The position numbers and the translations under genes are program-made. A DNA stretch of 64,000 bases from an uncultured Clostridium sp. (GTDB lineage Bacteria; Bacillota; Clostridia; TANB77; CAG-508): NCBI GenBank assembly GCA_905213875.1, contig CAJMJN010000003.1, forward strand, positions 58,949 to 122,948, given 5' to 3'. The notes under the pieces are model-generated. The model saw only the letters and a list, made by a program, of their open reading frames with translations. It was not told the origin of the DNA and ran no database searches. Below are positions 25,430 to 34,987 of this stretch, piece after piece. Within the stretch, counting starts at the first letter, position 1, and each line of letters starts with the position of its first letter.

Positions 25430-27160
25430 TTATTTATTATTTGTATAATATATTTCTCCTAGACCATTTTTTACTTTATAATATGATTTTATAAATGATG
25501 GTTCTATGTCATTTAGTTTATATGTTGGTTTCACAATTTCTTCACCTTTTGTATTTATAGAGCCCCATTTATCATCTTTTTGAACTGCTGCGTAACCATA
25601 TTCGTTAAATTCTGTAACCATATCATATTTAGCTTCTACTACCATATTTCCACTTTTATCTGCATATCCCCATTTGTTATCTACTTTTTTAGCAAATAAC
25701 GTATTGTTAGGATATACTTCTGTGTTTTTTAGTTCTTTTCCTTGTTTATCAAAATATTTTATATCATCATTATTAGAAACTTTTATATAATTATTTTTGT
25801 TTTCAACATTTGCTTCTTTCATTTCACAAATTTGTGTCATATCTTTTGAATATAATCTTAAAATATTTCCATTTGTTGTTATTGTTTCTATTATATCTGT
25901 TCCATTTATCTTTTGTATTGAATCATTATTTATTTCTATCTTTATGTTGTTTTTATCATCTATGACACCTAATCTAGAATCAGAATTACTAACTATAAAA
26001 TAATTATCATGTAAATATTCTACATAATTATATTCTTGTGGTATTATTTCTTCACCATTTTTTCCAATAACACCATATTTAGTGCCTTCTTTATTGTTAA
26101 TCTTTATTTTGTATTTTTCATTATCAGTATTTAATATTGCTACATTTGTATCTATATTTACTTGTGTTCCTTCTGTATTATATACTGTTGTTCCTTGCTC
26201 ATTTTGTGCATATAAATATATACCTGTAACATCTATTTGTTTATATTCTGTTGGTACTAATATTTTTCCTTCTTTATTTGTTATTCCATATTTTTTACTT
26301 TTTTCTATTGTAAATATGTCATTACCTTCATCATAAACAATTGATTGATATTCTGTTGGCAATAATTGTTCACTATTTTTCATTATACCAAATTGTCCGT
26401 TTTTTGAAGCAATTATATAAGCATTTTCATTATCATCTATTTCTATTGTTCTTGATAATTGGTTATATTCTGGTTTTAACATTAATTTACCTTTATAATT
26501 TATATATCCATATCTATATCCTTCATTAGTAGTATTTGATACAATATAACCTGCGTATTTATATCCACCATCTGTTGTATAATATCCGTCTACTGTAATT
26601 TGGTCATATATATTTTTTACTAATTCATTTCCTTTAATGTTAATTACTCCGAATTTTCCTTCTTTTTTTATTAAAAGTTCACCTTCTTTATATGGTAAGC
26701 CTTCTATGCTTTCATATATTGGTCCTGTAATCTTTTTACCATCTAAACTAACAAGTCCATATTTTCCATCTTTTTCATATTTTAATACAGATTTTTCATA
26801 CATTAATTCACTTGTTATATTTTTTAATTGTATTGGTTCTACATTTTGATATTCAGTTATTTTTTCTTGTTTTTGTTCATTTAATATTGTTGTTTTACCA
26901 TTCTTATAACATACAAAAACCGCCTTTTCTGGGTTTGGTATTTTTATATCATCATAATTTGATTCAATAACAACATTTCCTGCTTTATCTATTACTCCTG
27001 ATGTTTCTCCACTTTTTAACACAAAATAATTATATTGTTTCACTTGTGCTATTTCATATTTTTTTCCATTTTCTTTTATAATGTAAAATGAAACTCCTGC
27101 AATTATTGCTACAACTAATATTACTATTATAGTAGTACGAATTATAAAATCTCTTTTCAT
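25430..27160 (-). CDS. WG-repeat protein with N-terminal membrane anchor
   Basis: 576 residues from the ATG at 27160, which has AGGATG upstream; two in-frame ATGs lie just before it, to 27187. One membrane helix (about 7-30) is followed by about a dozen WG/KWG-type beta repeats of 35-45 residues with the recurring pattern KYG-ID-x-G-x-EIIP-x-YD. Examples are KFGVINIKGNELV, QFGIMKNSEQLLP, KWGYADKSGNMVV and KWGSINTKGEEIV. The bulk would lie outside the cell. Such repeats are probably for binding or scaffolding, with no known catalytic activity. Confidence 0.85.
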   Translation of the reverse strand: MKRDFIIRTTIIVILVVAIIAGVSFYIIKENGKKYEIAQVKQYNYFVLKSGETSGVIDKAGNVVIESNYDDIKIPNPEKAVFVCYKNGKTTILNEQKQEKITEYQNVEPIQLKNITSELMYEKSVLKYEKDGKYGLVSLDGKKITGPIYESIEGLPYKEGELLIKKEGKFGVINIKGNELVKNIYDQITVDGYYTTDGGYKYAGYIVSNTTNEGYRYGYINYKGKLMLKPEYNQLSRTIEIDDNENAYIIASKNGQFGIMKNSEQLLPTEYQSIVYDEGNDIFTIEKSKKYGITNKEGKILVPTEYKQIDVTGIYLYAQNEQGTTVYNTEGTQVNIDTNVAILNTDNEKYKIKINNKEGTKYGVIGKNGEEIIPQEYNYVEYLHDNYFIVSNSDSRLGVIDDKNNIKIEINNDSIQKINGTDIIETITTNGNILRLYSKDMTQICEMKEANVENKNNYIKVSNNDDIKYFDKQGKELKNTEVYPNNTLFAKKVDNKWGYADKSGNMVVEAKYDMVTEFNEYGYAAVQKDDKWGSINTKGEEIVKPTYKLNDIEPSFIKSYYKVKNGLGEIYYTNNK

Positions 27161-27215
27161 AATAAATTTCATCCTTTCTTGCTTCATTTAACGGCTTATA
27201 TAATTACAAAACTTT

Positions 27216-28550
27216 TTATTCTTTTTGCTCCTCTATTATTTCATTATTATTTTTGCATGCTTTTATTTTGATAATTCTTTTGTCTTCATATTGTTCTATT
27301 TTATATGTTACTGTTTTTGTTTCTATTATTGGCTTTTCTTCATCTTCTGGTATTCTTCCCAACTTTTCTTGTAAATATCCTGAAATAGTATCATAATCTC
27401 CTTCTGGAATTTTTGCATCTAATATTTTATTTACATCATATATGGGCATACTTCCTGCTAATATATATGTGTTTTCATCTATTTGTTCAAATTCTTTTTC
27501 TTCATTATCATATTCATCATAGATATCTCCAACAAGCTCTTCTAATATATCTTCCATTGTTATTATTCCTGCTGTTCCACCATATTCATCAAGAATTATA
27601 GCTATCTGCATTTTATTTTTTTGTAATTCTTTAAAAACTTCATTTATTAACCTGTTTTGTGATACAAAATATGCATCTTTAACTAAATCTTTAACTTTAA
27701 CATTTTTATTTTTAATATTTTTTAGTACATCTTTTACATATAAAATTCCTTTTATTTCATCTATGGTTTCATCATATACTGGAATTCTACTGTATCTATA
27801 TTGTGCTTCTTCTAATTCTTGTGCCAATTCTTCATTACTAATATTTATATCTACTGCAAATATATCTTTTCTATGTCTCATTATTTCAGATACTGTAATA
27901 TCATTAAATTCAAAAACATTATCTATAAGTTCTTTTTCTTCTTCTTTTATTGTTCCTTTTTCTTTACCTTGATCTACCATCATTTTTATTTCTTCTTCTG
28001 TTACTTCTTCTTCGTCATTTTCTCCTACTCCAAATATTTTGGAAATAGCATTTGTAACAAAAGTAAGTAATTTTACAAATGGTAATGTAATTGTAGAAAT
28101 TGTTTTTATAACACCTATTGTTGCAAACGAAATTTTTTCATAATGCTTCATTGCTAATCTTTTTGGCACTAATTCTCCAAAAACTAATGTAAAAAAAGAT
28201 AATATTATTGTTATTATAATTATTGATATACTTTTCCATATATTCAAACTTAAAAATGGCATTATATCAAATAGCATCGGAGCTAATTTTTCTGCAAATG
28301 CATCTGATGCAAACGCACTTGATAAAAATCCTGCAAGGGTAATTCCTATTTGTATTGTTGCCAAAAATTTGCTTGGTGATTCCAACATACTTTGAATTTG
28401 CTTTGCTTTTTTATTACCATCTTTAGCCATTTTCTCTATTTTTGCATCATTTAAAGATATAAATGCAATTTCACTTGCTGCAAAATATGCATTTAATAAA
28501 ATAAGAATAGCTAAAATTATCAGTTGTGATAACATATAAAATTTATTCAC
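27216..28550 (-). CDS. HlyC/CorC (CNNM)-family membrane protein
   Basis: 444 residues: an N-terminal DUF21 membrane domain (about 1-180, ASEIAFISLND), a CBS pair (about 205-325, including EIMRHRKDIFAVD and DEYGGTAGIITMEDILEELVGD), and a C-terminal CorC/HlyC transporter-associated domain (about 345-430). Members are linked to magnesium or cobalt export. The start is likely at the ATG at 28550 or three codons later. Confidence 0.92.
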   Translation of the reverse strand: MNKFYMLSQLIILAILILLNAYFAASEIAFISLNDAKIEKMAKDGNKKAKQIQSMLESPSKFLATIQIGITLAGFLSSAFASDAFAEKLAPMLFDIMPFLSLNIWKSISIIIITIILSFFTLVFGELVPKRLAMKHYEKISFATIGVIKTISTITLPFVKLLTFVTNAISKIFGVGENDEEEVTEEEIKMMVDQGKEKGTIKEEEKELIDNVFEFNDITVSEIMRHRKDIFAVDINISNEELAQELEEAQYRYSRIPVYDETIDEIKGILYVKDVLKNIKNKNVKVKDLVKDAYFVSQNRLINEVFKELQKNKMQIAIILDEYGGTAGIITMEDILEELVGDIYDEYDNEEKEFEQIDENTYILAGSMPIYDVNKILDAKIPEGDYDTISGYLQEKLGRIPEDEEKPIIETKTVTYKIEQYEDKRIIKIKACKNNNEIIEEQKE

Positions 28551-28628
28551 TCCTTTTAACTAAATACATTTACACATTTAAATCTAAATATTATTTAATT
28601 ATTAAATATTTCTAGTATAACCTAATTT

Positions 28629-29702
28629 TTACAATTCCATTATGTCTTTATCATAATCTTCTACTTCTTTACTTTTATCTCTTCTTACTGTATCTACTAT
28701 CTGTTGTGGTGTTGGCAATGTTTTATTTTCTCGTAATTGCTCTAGTCTAGTATTATATTTATCTAATAATTTTTTATAATTTTCTATACCAAAATCTTCT
28801 ATTTTTTCACACAGTTCTTTTATATAGAAATCTGTATCAGGATAATTTTCCAAATTTTCTGCTAATTCTTTATCAATATTCATATTGTTAGCTAAATATT
28901 TATAAAATTTTTCTTGAAAATATGTATTTACAATATTTATATTTTCAAATTCATTTTTCAATTCCCCTGGCACGTTATTATTTTTATCAAATATTATATC
29001 AAAATGATACATTTGTAAAATATTATTTTCTTTAGCAACACTATTAATTAAATCCTTTGTTTCTTCACTTGTATCAGACTTTTTAAATCCTCCTTCTGCT
29101 TTGTTCAATATTGGTCTTTCTGGCGCATATCTATTAGTTTCAATTAATGTTTCTTCAACAGATTGTCTTAATTCTCCTGAAAAAGTCTTTACATTAAATT
29201 TAGAAAGTTGTTTTTTCTGTTCTTCATTTAATAAGTTATATTCATTTTGTTCTATTAATATAATAGCGGAATCTGACAATTCTACATTTCCTTGTATTGC
29301 CGTATCTGTTGATACTATTGACACTACACTTGACAAAGTTAATTGTTCTTTTAGCCCATCAATTATTACACATTTTTTATTTGAAAAAGTATTATTTCCA
29401 AATCCATTTTCACTATCATCTGGCACTAATCCATTTATAGACCAAAGAACCATTGAATTATAATCAGAAGTATAAGGTATATATTTTTTAAGAATTTCTT
29501 GTCTATTTTTAATATCTTCTTCCATAATCTCAAATGTAATAGGTGGCATTTTTCCAACTTTTCTTAATAAATCATTCATAGCAAATGCAAATTTTGAGCT
29601 TGTATTTTTTTTCAAATACGGTACTTCACTTATTGGTTTTACTATTCCATCAAATGGTATAACATCAGTAGCTCTTACTAATGCAATATTACTTATATCC
29701 AT
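28629..29702 (-). CDS. Unknown protein
   Basis: 357 residues, soluble, acidic, no signal peptide. The start MDISNIALVRATDVIPFDG is distinctive and the C-terminal third is helical and charged. I do not recognise a domain. It lies alone between the CorC-type gene and the sortase locus. Its compositional style (many Asn, Glu, Lys) matches its neighbours, so there is no sign of recent transfer. Confidence 0.6.
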   Translation of the reverse strand: MDISNIALVRATDVIPFDGIVKPISEVPYLKKNTSSKFAFAMNDLLRKVGKMPPITFEIMEEDIKNRQEILKKYIPYTSDYNSMVLWSINGLVPDDSENGFGNNTFSNKKCVIIDGLKEQLTLSSVVSIVSTDTAIQGNVELSDSAIILIEQNEYNLLNEEQKKQLSKFNVKTFSGELRQSVEETLIETNRYAPERPILNKAEGGFKKSDTSEETKDLINSVAKENNILQMYHFDIIFDKNNNVPGELKNEFENINIVNTYFQEKFYKYLANNMNIDKELAENLENYPDTDFYIKELCEKIEDFGIENYKKLLDKYNTRLEQLRENKTLPTPQQIVDTVRRDKSKEVEDYDKDIMEL

Positions 29703-29817
29703 ATGTCATTTCTCCAATTTTTTCATAATATACTAATTTATTTAAAATTTTAACATATCAAGTTAAAAAATACAATACCTACAAATAATAGATAATTTTT
29801 AAATTTTCTTCTAATTT

Positions 29818-31152
29818 TTACATTCCTGTTACTGGTAATTTTTTCACTGTTTTACTTGCAACACTTTTATTTTTTTCTGTTTTTGTTTCTATTTTAGGTT
29901 GTTCCTCTTTTGAGTTATTTACAGTTACTGTTACTTCTTGATTTAATTCTGCATCTACTTTTATTAATTGTTCATATTTTTTATATCCTTCTATTGTTTT
30001 AGTTTCTTTTATGTAGTATTCTCCTGGTATTAGATTTTCTATAACAATCTTTCCATTTTCATCTGTTTTTAAATCTGAATATACCACATTTTTATCTTTG
30101 TCTAACAATTGAAATTCAACATCTTTTAGTATTTCTCCTGTTTCTTGATCTTTTTTTATTATTACTATTCTTGTTTCATTTTTGTAAACTGTATCTTTGG
30201 TACTACCACTTCCATTTTCAAAAGTTGCTGCTGTTAAAGCATAATCTTGATGTCCACTATCAGGTGCTGTTCCATACAATACTGGTTTGGTTTCTACTGT
30301 TGATTCTACATTTATTATTATTTTAGCATCTTCTGTTAAGTTTTTTATTGGTATTAATATTTTAAATTTTTCATTTGGCTTAAATTCTGATTTTTCATTA
30401 TTATTTTCATCTGTTAATTTTATTCCTCCTAAATTTTGAGAATTTTCTTTTGCTAGGCTAACTTTATAATCACTTATATTTGAACCTGCACTTACACTAT
30501 ATATTTTAGAAACATATTCTTTTTCTATATTATCTTGGTTCCATTCTTCTTTTTCTTTATTAACTGTTATTGTACTAGATATTTTTGTTTCTGTTGAATT
30601 TTGTGCATCAGATATTATTTTATTCATGGCATTAAGTGTTCGTGTTCCCGCTTCTCCTATTCCTGTATAATCATTCGGATTATTACCATGAATATAACAA
30701 TAAACAGCTTGTTTAGTAGCTGTAAAAGCTTCTTCCTTATTTGCAACACCTAATTGTTCTATTGTTTTATATGGATATCCATTAACAATTCTTCTCCATA
30801 AGCCTACATCATTTACTGCACTATGTATAGAAACTGCATATTCACCAGTTTCAGCACCTGGTTTTGTTTTATCCATACAATATGCAGGATAATGTATACC
30901 ATTTGATGTGTATTCTACATATGTTACTTTTACAGGTACTCCTTTATATTTTAATAAACTTCCACAGTCATTTACAGCATATATATTTGCTGTATTTATA
31001 TTTGCAGCATATGCATTATTTACAACTCCTAAAAAATTTAATATTAATGCACTTACTACTAATAATATACTTTTAATTTTATAATTTGATTTTTTATTTT
31101 TGTTATGTATTTTATTTAATATGTTCATATCTTTCCTCTCTAACTTATACAT
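29818..31152 (-). CDS. Sortase-substrate surface protein with thioester (TQXA) and SpaA-like domains, no membrane anchor
   Basis: 444 residues. Signal peptide or anchor (about 22-48). A thioester-domain region (about 55-180) with Cys in YCMDKTKPGAE and Gln in TATKQAVYCY, the pair that forms a reactive internal thioester for covalent host attachment. A middle beta domain, then a SpaA/collagen-binding-like B domain (about 330-410; ETRIVIIKKDQETGE...LLDKDKN). It ends KKLPVTGM and stops: the LPXTG-type signal is present but the hydrophobic helix and basic tail that normally follow are missing. The sortase gene is directly upstream in the same direction. Confidence 0.85.
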   Translation of the reverse strand: MYKLERKDMNILNKIHNKNKKSNYKIKSILLVVSALILNFLGVVNNAYAANINTANIYAVNDCGSLLKYKGVPVKVTYVEYTSNGIHYPAYCMDKTKPGAETGEYAVSIHSAVNDVGLWRRIVNGYPYKTIEQLGVANKEEAFTATKQAVYCYIHGNNPNDYTGIGEAGTRTLNAMNKIISDAQNSTETKISSTITVNKEKEEWNQDNIEKEYVSKIYSVSAGSNISDYKVSLAKENSQNLGGIKLTDENNNEKSEFKPNEKFKILIPIKNLTEDAKIIINVESTVETKPVLYGTAPDSGHQDYALTAATFENGSGSTKDTVYKNETRIVIIKKDQETGEILKDVEFQLLDKDKNVVYSDLKTDENGKIVIENLIPGEYYIKETKTIEGYKKYEQLIKVDAELNQEVTVTVNNSKEEQPKIETKTEKNKSVASKTVKKLPVTGM

Positions 31153-31184
31153 TTATTTTTTTGAATTTTAAAAATCTCTTTTTA

Positions 31185-31775
31185 TTAATCACATTGTCTC
31201 CCTTGTATACATCTTCTATATTCTGGCTGATTTTCCACACATGTTATTAATGTAATTATATTTTTTTCTGTATTTTCTAAGCAATTCCAGTCTGTATCTT
31301 TTATTATGGATATTTTTTCAACTTTATATTCTTTAATTTTTCCTTTATAATTATAAAAAATACTATCATCTTCTTTTAGTTTTTTTATATTTTCAAAATA
31401 ATTATTTTTATATCCTCTATTATGTGCAGCTAATCCTATATTTCCGTTTTCTTTTTGTGTTTCTTCAAAATGTCCTACATAATCATCTAATGTTTCTTTT
31501 TCTGTTCCTTCTTTTATATTAGCTTTTAGGTTTATAATTGGTATTTCAATATACCATTCTTCAGTTTCTTGTTGTGATTTTTGGGAATTTGTTTGATTGT
31601 TTAAACTATTACTTACTTTATTTTGAATTTGATTTTCGACGTTAAATCCTGCTTTCAAATAACTTTTTTGACTAAAATTTTTATAATTTGAAAAAAATAA
31701 TTGTATAAAACTAAAAATAATTATAGAAATAAACAGGCTAACTACATTAATATATGTTGTACTAAATTTAAACAT
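31185..31775 (-). CDS. Sortase
   Basis: 196 residues: an N-terminal membrane helix (about 9-30), then the sortase beta barrel with catalytic His in LAAHNRGY (about 120), Cys in ITLITCVEN (about 178) and Arg in EYRRC (about 187). Sortases cut LPXTG-like signals and join proteins to the wall or to each other. Transcribed just before the LPVTG protein (32 bases apart), its obvious substrate. The class is uncertain; it is a short enzyme with the TLITC motif. Confidence 0.9.
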   Translation of the reverse strand: MFKFSTTYINVVSLFISIIIFSFIQLFFSNYKNFSQKSYLKAGFNVENQIQNKVSNSLNNQTNSQKSQQETEEWYIEIPIINLKANIKEGTEKETLDDYVGHFEETQKENGNIGLAAHNRGYKNNYFENIKKLKEDDSIFYNYKGKIKEYKVEKISIIKDTDWNCLENTEKNIITLITCVENQPEYRRCIQGRQCD

Positions 31776-31933
31776 ATAAAAAGTCGTTCCTCCTCATATA
31801 TAATTTATGTTTGAATAATTTTTGTATGAATAATACGATTTTAATGACTTTAAAATTTAAAGATTTTAAGATTTAAAAAATTCATGAGTTAACTCTGCAA
31901 ATATAATAATATATTTTTTATGATTTGTAAAGG

Positions 31934-31966
31934 AAAATCGTTCGACAAAAAATGACAAACGATTTT
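31934..31966 (-). terminator. Probable terminator after the 391-residue unknown gene
   Basis: Arms AAAATCGTT (31934-31942) and AACGATTTT (31958-31966) in an otherwise featureless AT-rich gap (31776-32000). Confidence 0.55.
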
Positions 31967-32000
31967 TTATTCACAAAATTATTAATAGTAAAAATAAAAA

Positions 32001-33176
32001 TTATCTAGTTTTTTCTGTATCTGTATTAAGTTCTATATTATTTATCGTTCGTGTTTTAGAAGGAAGTTTTCCTTGAGTTCTAGCAATTAAGCTATATAAA
32101 TTTGACAATCTAATTCCATCCGTACTAGTGTCAAATGATAAAGTCGATGAACTTTGCATAGTCTTCCTTACCTCACTAACAATATTTGGATTTTGTCGTA
32201 CACAAACATTAGCAGAGTGTAATTCTTTTTCGCCTTGTGTTTGTGAATGCCCTTCTAATAAACCATTAGAATTAATTCTTCCATTACTTTCATTTTGCAT
32301 AGCTTCATCTCTAATCTTATCTGCTTGTCCGGACTTTTTTAATTCTAATAATGTTTTATTAACTACTGGTTGAGAAATTATTTCCTCTAAGAAATCTTTC
32401 TCACCATTAATACTCAAATTTTGTGCAGCCTTTAATAAATATAATAGTCCAGGACCACTTTTTACTACAAGCATTGTTTCATGACTATTTACTATATTAG
32501 CTACCTTTTGCATATTGATAGCTTCTTTTTCTGTTCTATGTTGATACCATTCTTCATGTTCCATTTTATTATAATTCGAAATAAGTTCCTCTACAAAAGC
32601 TCTTCTTCTAGCTTTTTGTTCTGGTGTTAACTCTTTTGACTTTTCATGTTGTGTATATATAGGATTGTCAGGATTTAATTGTTCAATAAATGCGTTTCTA
32701 GATTTATTTTCAATATCATAGGTAATTGTTAATTCACCACTAGTTCCACCGGAAATCTCCATATTTTTAGCAACTTTTCCATTTTCTAATAATACATATT
32801 GAAAATAATTCATTGCTAATGGATCGTTTTTTAACATTTTAATCCAGATATTATCTTTTCCTATTGTTGCAATTGCATTTCCCATTAAACGGTATGAATG
32901 CGTATTATTAGCCATTGCATCTGCTTCAAAATCCTTTTGAAACTTCTCTAAACGTTGTTCTTCATTCAAATTTTCTAATCCAAATATTTCTTGTTTAATC
33001 ATTTTATATAAAAATAAAGCAGATTTAATTTTCATACTTTCTTCATCTGATAATTCAGAAGGAGATTTAACACTATTTTTATTATCCTTATTATTTATTC
33101 TATTAAATATTATATTATCGTTATCTTCGATTTGATAACTTTTTCTTAATTCTTTTACTTCATCAAGAGTAAACAT
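32001..33176 (-). CDS. Unknown protein
   Basis: 391 residues, soluble, helix-rich in the first 130, polar. The central part (ISGGTSGELTITYD) and a helical stretch rich in Glu, Lys and Arg (ELTPEQKARRRAFVEELI) are visible but match no family I know. The C-terminus is Ser/Thr-rich and looks flexible. An insertion sequence lies 79 bases upstream of its start, so its native promoter region may be disrupted or replaced. Confidence 0.6.
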   Translation of the reverse strand: MFTLDEVKELRKSYQIEDNDNIIFNRINNKDNKNSVKSPSELSDEESMKIKSALFLYKMIKQEIFGLENLNEEQRLEKFQKDFEADAMANNTHSYRLMGNAIATIGKDNIWIKMLKNDPLAMNYFQYVLLENGKVAKNMEISGGTSGELTITYDIENKSRNAFIEQLNPDNPIYTQHEKSKELTPEQKARRRAFVEELISNYNKMEHEEWYQHRTEKEAINMQKVANIVNSHETMLVVKSGPGLLYLLKAAQNLSINGEKDFLEEIISQPVVNKTLLELKKSGQADKIRDEAMQNESNGRINSNGLLEGHSQTQGEKELHSANVCVRQNPNIVSEVRKTMQSSSTLSFDTSTDGIRLSNLYSLIARTQGKLPSKTRTINNIELNTDTEKTR

Positions 33177-33287
33177 GATTACAACTCCTTAATTTAAATT
33201 GATACATTTTAATTATACTATAAATCAAAATTTTTTTCAAATTTATCAAATCTGCAATAGTGTAAAATGGTTTCGGAATGTACAAAA

Positions 33288-33343
33288 AGAAAGTCCTTTG
33301 ATATAATAATTTACGTTCAAATAAATCAAAGAAAGGACTTTCT
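33288..33343 (+). promoter_or_regulatory. Hairpin that can sequester the transposase ribosome site
   Basis: AGAAAGTCCTTT (33288-33299) pairs perfectly with AAAGGACTTTCT (33332-33343), which holds the ribosome-binding site and ends one base before the ATG. Transcripts entering from outside would be folded shut, a known way for insertion sequences to avoid expression by read-through. Confidence 0.8.
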
Positions 33344-33344
33344 T

Positions 33345-34817
33345 ATGAAACCTATTATATCACAAAAATTAATAAATGTATTAAAAAATAAAATATTTAA
33401 TGTAATTTCTTTAAATTTATTTAATAATGTTGAATTTTTATTAAATAATCTTTTAAATAACAATACTTCTAATCAATATTTTAATGTTATTTTTAAAGCT
33501 CAACAAACTGCTAGAGATATTGTTAAATCTATAGTTATCTCTACTTTTGAAGAACTTGATAATGAATTTAAAGAATCTACTTACAGAAAATCTCGTTATT
33601 TTATTAATAAATCTAATGTTCCTAGAACTCTTATTACTATTGTTGGTGAAATAACTTTTTATAGAACTTATTATATTTCTAAACATTCCAATAAAAAATT
33701 TTTCTACATAGATAAAATTTTCGACTTACCTAAATGTGACCATTATGATCCCATTGTTAAAGCTATATCCATATCTAAAGCCATCTCTACCTCTCAAGCT
33801 CAATCTGTTCGTGATACTTCAGCTTTTATTAATGATATTTCTTACTTTGAAACTAATTCTATAATTAAAGATATTCCTCGTCAATCTGTTTATAATTGGA
33901 TTAAAAATTGGTATATTCCTAATATTGTACCTAAATCAGTAGAAACTCCTGAAACTCTTTATGTTATGGCCGATGAGAAATATATTGGTGCTCAAAATAT
34001 TGATAAAGATATTATGGTTAAATGTTTTGTTACATTTGAAAATATAAAAGATATTAGTAAAAACAGACGTCAATTAGTAAATCGCTCTGTATTCTCTTGC
34101 TGTTCTTCTAAAGCTTGGCCTAAATTTATGGATTTTATTGCTATGAAATATGATTTTTCTAAAATCAAAAATATATGTCTTTTAGCTGATGGCGGTTCTT
34201 GGATTAAATCTGGTATTCCTGAATTAAAACTCGATCCTAACAATTCAGTGAAGTTTTATTTGTGTGAATTTCACTTTAAACAAGCTATTCACCATATTAC
34301 TACTGATTCTGATGAAAGGTATTATCTGCTACATATTTTTAATACAAAGCCTAAATCATATTTTATTGATGCTGTTAATACCATTATTCTCAATAATCCT
34401 AAACGTAAAAATACTATTACTAAAAAACTTAAATACATAATTAATAATTATACTAATATAAAATCAATGTTAAATTTAAATATGGGATCATCTATGGAGA
34501 GTCATATATCTCACTTAATAGCTTCTTTTTTTTCTTCTAGACCTAAAGGCTTTTCTACAAAAAGAATAGAGAAATATATAAAATTGAATGATTATAAATA
34601 TAATAACATAAATATTTTTAAATTATATTTAAGCACATATTCAAAAAAACAAACTATAACACTTAATAAAAATACATATGATTATGAAATATTCTCTCAA
34701 GATAAACTTCATAATATTCCTGTTTTAAATAATGGCTTAAAAACTGGTACTTATACTATATTAAATAATATTTCTCATGATATTTCAATTAATTATGACA
34801 TAGAAAATGAAACATAA
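33345..34817 (+). CDS. ISLre2/UPF0236-family transposase
   Basis: 490 residues from the ATG at 33345 (AAAGGA site 8 bases upstream); the frame is open 26 codons further back through a hairpin. Family landmarks: VGEITFYRTYY, SVYNW-type HTH (RQSVYNWIKNW), acidic candidates in VMADEKYIG and LLADGGSWIKSG, FHFKQAIHHI, and the C-terminal SMESHISHLIAS with SRPKGFS. It moves the element by DNA strand transfer. The catalytic residues look intact. Confidence 0.92.
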   Translation: MKPIISQKLINVLKNKIFNVISLNLFNNVEFLLNNLLNNNTSNQYFNVIFKAQQTARDIVKSIVISTFEELDNEFKESTYRKSRYFINKSNVPRTLITIVGEITFYRTYYISKHSNKKFFYIDKIFDLPKCDHYDPIVKAISISKAISTSQAQSVRDTSAFINDISYFETNSIIKDIPRQSVYNWIKNWYIPNIVPKSVETPETLYVMADEKYIGAQNIDKDIMVKCFVTFENIKDISKNRRQLVNRSVFSCCSSKAWPKFMDFIAMKYDFSKIKNICLLADGGSWIKSGIPELKLDPNNSVKFYLCEFHFKQAIHHITTDSDERYYLLHIFNTKPKSYFIDAVNTIILNNPKRKNTITKKLKYIINNYTNIKSMLNLNMGSSMESHISHLIASFFSSRPKGFSTKRIEKYIKLNDYKYNNINIFKLYLSTYSKKQTITLNKNTYDYEIFSQDKLHNIPVLNNGLKTGTYTILNNISHDISINYDIENET

Positions 34818-34987
34818 AGATACTTATTCATATCTTTATGTTTCACAAACTTTATTATATTATTGGATTATTTTCCGAAACTTCTTGACACTAATAAATC
34901 TGCACAATAACATTTTTCATCTTTTGATTTTGGTTTCAATGTCTGAAAAGTTAACTAACTTACTACTTTACTGACTTAGCTCCAAAA

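Larger units (their letters stand above)
33256..34895 (+). mobile_element. Complete ISLre2-type insertion sequence
   Basis: Imperfect terminal inverted repeats (left AATAGTGTAAAATGG then TTTCGGAA; right end, reversed, ATTAGTGTCAAGAAG then TTTCGGAA) enclose one transposase gene. The flanks carry an 8-9 bp direct repeat AAATCTGC(A) at 33248-33256 and 34896-34904, the target duplication. An intact gene, ends and duplication suggest a fairly recent insertion. Confidence 0.9.
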
